Part shown: positions 59,944 through 64,000 of the stretch, piece after piece | How positions within the stretch are numbered: the stretch's first letter is position 1 | Layout of the letters: each line of letters starts with the position of its first letter | NCBI GenBank assembly: GCA_963457665.1 | Contig: OY735234.1 | Coordinates: 724,001-788,000, forward strand | DNA: 64,000 bases | Source: Thysanoteuthis rhombus | Lineage: Eukaryota; Mollusca; Cephalopoda; Oegopsida; Thysanoteuthidae | Reading direction: 5' to 3' | Notes under the pieces: model-generated | Told to the model about the DNA's origin: nothing | The model's input: only the letters and a program-made list of their open reading frames with translations | Databases searched by the model: none | Position numbers and translations under genes: made by a program

Positions 59944-60160
59944 GAAAACCGCAGATAGGGGTCACCGGAAGGGAAACTACGGATAAGGGGGACTTGTAAT
60001 GAAGAAACTACGGATAGGGGGGTGGTGCTCTAATAAGGATACTGGGGATAAGGGGGACCTGTAATGAAGAAACTATGGATAAGGTGGGGGGCTCTAGTAA
60101 GGAAACTGCGGATAAGGGAGGGTTATTGAGAGGAAATCCGTGGATAAGGAGAAACTCAAG
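59944..60160 (+). repeat. G-rich minisatellite, ~32-bp unit, about seven copies
   Basis: Units begin GAAACTACGGATAAGGGGG or a variant at 59944, 59972, 60004, 60038, 60069, 60102 and 60132. Alternate units share GACTTGTAATGAA or GGTGGTGCTCTAATAAG, giving a ~65-bp two-step order. The plus strand has repeated runs of four to six G. The ORF at 60075-60377 starts within it and has no domain. Confidence 0.85.
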
Positions 60161-60768
60161 GAGGGAAGCTATAAATTATACAAATTATGTCCCCAAAACA
60201 ATTTCAATCTATTATCCCATGTTTGCGAACGCTGATGACGTAATTTTAAATCTATCAATAGAATTGATTAAAAGAAGAATAAACAATCGTTATTTGATGT
60301 CAAAAAACAAAAACAAACAAAAAACGTACCACTCAAAGCGGAACAGCGAATTTTTTTCTATCACGAGAATTGATTAAAAAAAATGAAAATAAATGATGTC
60401 AGTAAACTGGTGACAGAAAAGTGAGTGATCGAGATGTTGGACACATAAAAAAATCTACAAACTCTTCCTTATTCTCTTCCGTACAACATCATAGTCCTTT
60501 TCCCTGCTTATTTTCTCAGCTAGGATGATCTCCCTTGCTCTCCTTCTCTGTCTGTGTGCTAACGTCCAAATGAGTCCATGGCTTTATGATTTGTAAATCA
60601 TTCATTCATTCACGTTTCAACATAAATCTCTTTCTTGTTAATACACTTGGTCCAGCGTTTCTCCATTGATTACACAAATTGAACATTATACAGTGAAAAT
60701 TAAAATTCAGCTGATAACAATATCAGTCTTAATGATACAAGCTCGTGTGCATCTCTTATTTTTTTTAT
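60161..60768. other. Unannotated stretch
   Basis: Nothing recognised. Confidence 0.4.
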
Positions 60769-60860
60769 CACACACACACACACACACACACACACATCTC
60801 TTCCAACATGGAATAGAGCACTTTGGTGAATGAGGAAAATGTACGATAAATAAATATATC
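60769..60860 (+). repeat. (CA)n followed by short dispersed repeat (family W), copy 2
   Basis: (CA)n at 60769-60796; the following ACATGGAATAGAGCACTTTG then GTGAATGAGGAAAA matches 2773-2830. Confidence 0.55.
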
Positions 60861-60886
60861 GCTTAAATTGAACCTTACTGACCGTC

Positions 60887-60956
60887 CAGTTCCGTGGAAT
60901 AGAGGGAGGATACCAACCTCTGGGTCTGAAGCTAAGGTTTCAATCCTGCCTAGTGG
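60887..60956 (+). pseudogene. tRNA-like sequence (probable SINE head)
   Basis: CAGTTCCGTGGAATAGAGGG is an A-box-like start, CTCTGGGTCTGAAGCTA sits at the anticodon arm, and AAGGTTTCAATCCTGCC is a B box in a T arm. It most resembles tRNA-Gln. The acceptor stem does not pair well, so it is not a functional tRNA. Confidence 0.5.
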
Positions 60957-61038
60957 TACTTGATGGGATAATGGTTAGTCCATAGCCACACTGAAGAAAT
61001 GTAATACATCGAAACATCCGTCTATGGATGACACAATG

Positions 61039-61126
<88 letters not shown>

Positions 61127-61151
61127 AGAGAGAGAGAGAGAGAGAGAGAGA
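61039..61151. repeat. (TA)n(CA)n(TA)n(GA)n compound microsatellite
   Basis: (TA)n 61039-61050, (CA)n 61051-61077, (TA)n 61078-61124, (GA)n 61126-61151. Confidence 0.95.
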
Positions 61152-61935
61152 TGAACGCACTAGCTACGCTCAGTAAATAGCTACTCTCAAGATGTTTAAC
61201 TATTATAGCCTTGTGACGGACTAGATTGAGTCAAGGAAACATTTATCATAACATTGGGATTGTTTCATTTGATCATTGATTGGTCAGTAGACTTAACAAT
61301 TTGAAAGACAGATCGAACAAAATGGGTTTATTGATTTTTCGGCAATGATATAAAGGCTGAAAACACCATTTTCTTGTCTCCTCGGAAGATATTATAGAGA
61401 ATTGGAATAAGGAGGAAGGAAAATGCAAAGGAGGAGGGCTAGGCTAAATGGACTGAAAGAAGGAAAGAAAGAAAGAACAAAGAAGGATTACAAATTATGG
61501 AAGACAAAAAACAAAAACAAAACAATAAAACAACCTAGAAAGTAGTCAGAGCGTATATATCCCCCAACGTCACTGTCACGAAAAATCAAGCTATCAGGGT
61601 AGTGATCTCAATCTATGCAGAGTCATCAGAGACATTTCATCAATACTTTGAAAAACAACTATAATGTAGTCCATCAACCTTATTTATGATGTTGTCAGTG
61701 TTGACGTCATTACTGTTTTATTAAATCCAAATAACAAGAAAATTATCCTTTTTCCTTATGTTGACAGACGCCATGACCACTTTAGAGACTAGAAGTGACT
61801 ATATCATCACCGATGATGAGATAACGTTATTTTCGATCTAAAATACTTTACTTCATAACCAATACGACATACATTTAGGATTAGTTGGGAGAGTTAGTTT
61901 TAGGCTTAATACTAGGCTTAATAGGTTGGTTGGAG
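61152..61935. other. Unannotated stretch
   Basis: Nothing recognised. Confidence 0.4.
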
Positions 61936-62036
61936 TTGGTGTTAGCAGGTAGAGCTAGGCTTAGGGTTGGTAAGTGAGTTTTGGGTTAGGGTTAGCTGGT
62001 AAGTTTGGAGTTGAGGTTAGCTGGTAAGTTTTGGAT
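61936..62036 (+). repeat. Minisatellite, 25-bp unit, about four copies, telomere-like core
   Basis: TTAGGGTTAGCTGGTAAGTT then TGGAG, TTGAGGTTAGCTGGTAAGTT then TTGGA, and TTAGGGTTGGTAAGTGAGTT are successive units, with a more diverged one before. GGGTTAGGGTTAG at ~61983 resembles the animal telomere repeat, but only for about two units. Confidence 0.75.
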
Positions 62037-63649
62037 TAAATACTAACCCTAAATCGTATAATTTCTAGTTGAATCCAATGAAATACAGTTTCCAATGTAA
62101 TGGTTTTCTACTTTCATTTTTTCCGTAAAATTTCTAAAAATCTAACAATTTAAAAATTGCTAAATTCGAAATGGAAGTATCTTATAAATCGGCATCATGT
62201 TTCATTTTAATTATTCCCAAAATTACCAGGAAAAGCGTTAAATCGGAAAAAAACGTAAAAAAATACGAAAAGAAGAATCGGAATTACAAAAATTCCGGAA
62301 CGAAGAAGAGAACAGAACAAACAGAGAAAAGTAAGGTTGAAGAGTGATGGAATTGAGAAAAAAAAACGAAGCAAAAAAAAAACAAAAAACAAACAAAACA
62401 AAACAAAAATAAAAAACAAATCCCAAAAATAATGGAGGAAAAGGCTCTTTTAAATATGATTTATTTTTGATTTTTGAAACAGGAAACGCCATTCGTATTT
62501 TTCTTTCCTTCTTAGTTCAAAGACATCATTTTCTCTTTAAGCCAATAACCAACCAGAAAAAAAATAAAAAGACCAAATAAAACAAAACCCTCATGGGACT
62601 TCAGAAAGGTAAATTTGTTCAAGCTTCCGTCTGAATACAATGTATTGACGGACACATTTTTGTTTTAAATAAACAAGTAAAACTGTGACAAAATGTCATT
62701 TTTAGCATCTCGTGTTTCCACGTTTGGTGTCGTCTGGTAATGGGCTCAAATTAGCATTGATTGGAATGGCAGCGGTCAAAAAATCATCTTTCGTCTTTCA
62801 TGCCGGGCAACCAATAATTGCTATAATAACAATGCCATATGCTGCGCATTCACAGAAATTTGATTCTTTTTTTTTCTTTTATGGATAATCCAAAGGTCTC
62901 TATATTAATAAATACTTTTACAGGAAATATTGTTCCTGCCACTAATTATCAGAACGGCAGTAACAATGTAAAGTGGAAGTATTTTTTAATGTGAACTTCT
63001 GTGCAGACAGCAACCAATTTATTTTTGTACTTAATGGAGACCACAATCTAACATTTCTAAATATATATATACTAGCATTGTATCCAAAAAGATGACTGGA
63101 TAATTCAAGTATGGATCGGTCTAAAATCAGAGTATCTGTGTACTCTATCAAGATCAAAGTGTCTCTCCCCTACCCTTTGCCCTGGATCACAATTTAGAGT
63201 GTGTGCAGTTATTCTGAAGTAGCATGTACACACGCATGGTAAGGATGGTATGTGAGGCTGAGTCAACGAATGATGTCGTGGTGGCAGGTACAGGGGACTG
63301 GGGGTAGAAAAAAAATGGAAGAAGGAGTCCAATGCGTCAATCGCTGCAAAACAAATGCTAGATGCGTTTTTCTTTCTTCCCTTTTTTTCGAAAAAAAAAA
63401 GAAAAGTGACGTAAAATGAACTTTTGAAAAGCGAAAATTACCTGTCTTTGCATTGTAGTGGATGATTTTTTCCCCCAAAAGACTCGTTTCAGTGGAGGAT
63501 TCTATTCTTTAAAATGGTGGTCACAAGATATTTCTAACCACAAACTAGTAGCCTTTAAATGGATGAGTCCATGGTTATCGATAGAAAACACCAAGAAAAC
63601 CACAATGTTTATCATCGAATTACATATGGATACACACTGTACTATATAA
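62037..63649. other. Unannotated block
   Basis: A-rich low-complexity at 62340-62430. ORFs at 62207-62492, 62942-63157 and 63105-63332 (minus) have no domain. Nothing recognised. Confidence 0.4.
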
Positions 63650-63668
63650 ATATCTATCTATCTATCTA

Positions 63669-63762
<94 letters not shown>
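63650..63762. repeat. (CTAT)n and (TA)n microsatellite
   Basis: (CTAT)n with (ATCTAT) variants at 63650-63703, then (TA)n to 63760. Confidence 0.95.
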
Positions 63763-63765
<3 letters not shown>

Positions 63766-63770
63766 GTTGA

Positions 63771-64000
63771 TGGGAATGACAATTGGATAGTGAAAAGAAA
63801 ATCTTCAAGAGAAAAGTAGGTGTTACATGTTGAGAAATCTTATTATCACGTGGGCATGTTCCGATGTATTTCGATAGTTGCTAGCCATCCTTTTCAGAGA
63901 AACTTGCAGTGGTAACTGTATGAATGCTTGAGATTGAGGAAAGAGATGGGTATATTTCTGTGTTGTCGGTTGTTCAGCAGGAGTGAGAGATGAGGTCTTT
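63771..64000 (+). repeat. Dispersed repeat family Z, copy 2, off right edge
   Basis: Shares with 28796-29110 GTGTTACATG, TTATCACG, GGGCATGTTC, CGATAGTTGCTAGCCATC, CTTTTCAGAGAAACTTGCAG and CTTGAGATTGAG in order. Confidence 0.6.

Noticed and set aside
61936-62036. Chromosome end
   Set aside because: Only about two telomere-like units within a 25-bp minisatellite, with ordinary DNA on both sides.

Overview
This window looks like nuclear, non-genic DNA from an invertebrate animal. The base composition is AT-rich. It has many long (TA)n and (CA)n arrays, no long open reading frame, and a dense layer of decayed transposable elements: RTE-type and R2-like LINEs, a probable Penelope-like element, Tc1 and pogo-type transposases, and tRNA- and 5S-derived SINE-like units. 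A lophotrochozoan, plausibly a mollusc such as a cephalopod, would fit. This is inference from composition and repeat content; no host gene is present to fix the taxon. I found no exon chain, rRNA operon, intact tRNA gene or CRISPR array.

Layout. 1-1135 holds the frame-broken N-terminal part of a probable Penelope-like element (minus strand, running off the left edge). 1.7-2.2 kb is a decayed ~180-bp tandem repeat. 4.2-4.8 kb is a Tc1-family transposase pseudogene. 6.0-7.2 kb is an RTE LINE 3' fragment with a GC-rich 370-bp insertion. 9.3-10.7 kb carries units of a ~170-bp repeat seen again at 37-39 kb. 11.0-12.2 kb is a chimeric repeat ending in the C-terminus of an R2-like LINE with a (TAA)n tail. 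12.3-13.9 kb is the longest RTE copy, with reverse transcriptase motifs. 20.6 kb has a pogo-like transposase remnant. 22-24 kb has an unclassified repeat (family X) and a tRNA-derived SINE. 26.9 kb holds a near full-length 5S rRNA-like sequence. 27.4-28.0 kb has a tRNA-like head and an RTE fragment. 29-36 kb is rich in microsatellites and contains a clean TA-flanked MITE at 36.1 kb. 37-42 kb has SINEs and family X. 43.4-48.7 kb holds RTE copies on both strands, a tRNA-derived SINE and a second chimeric repeat. 50.7-51.5 kb is a ~165-bp tandem array. 53.4-56.9 kb has two family X copies and a second Tc1 pseudogene. 57.1-59.1 kb has a minisatellite, a SINE, and an R2-like LINE C-terminus bracketed by a ~120-bp tandem repeat. 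59.9-60.2 kb is a G-rich 32-bp minisatellite and 62.0 kb a telomere-like 25-bp minisatellite.

The parts do not form a pathway. They are successive insertions of selfish elements, mostly 5'-truncated and inactivated. The most informative signals are relational: four RTE copies share one in-frame stop codon, the same microsatellite-to-LINE junction occurs twice, and one LINE remnant is flanked on both sides by one tandem repeat.
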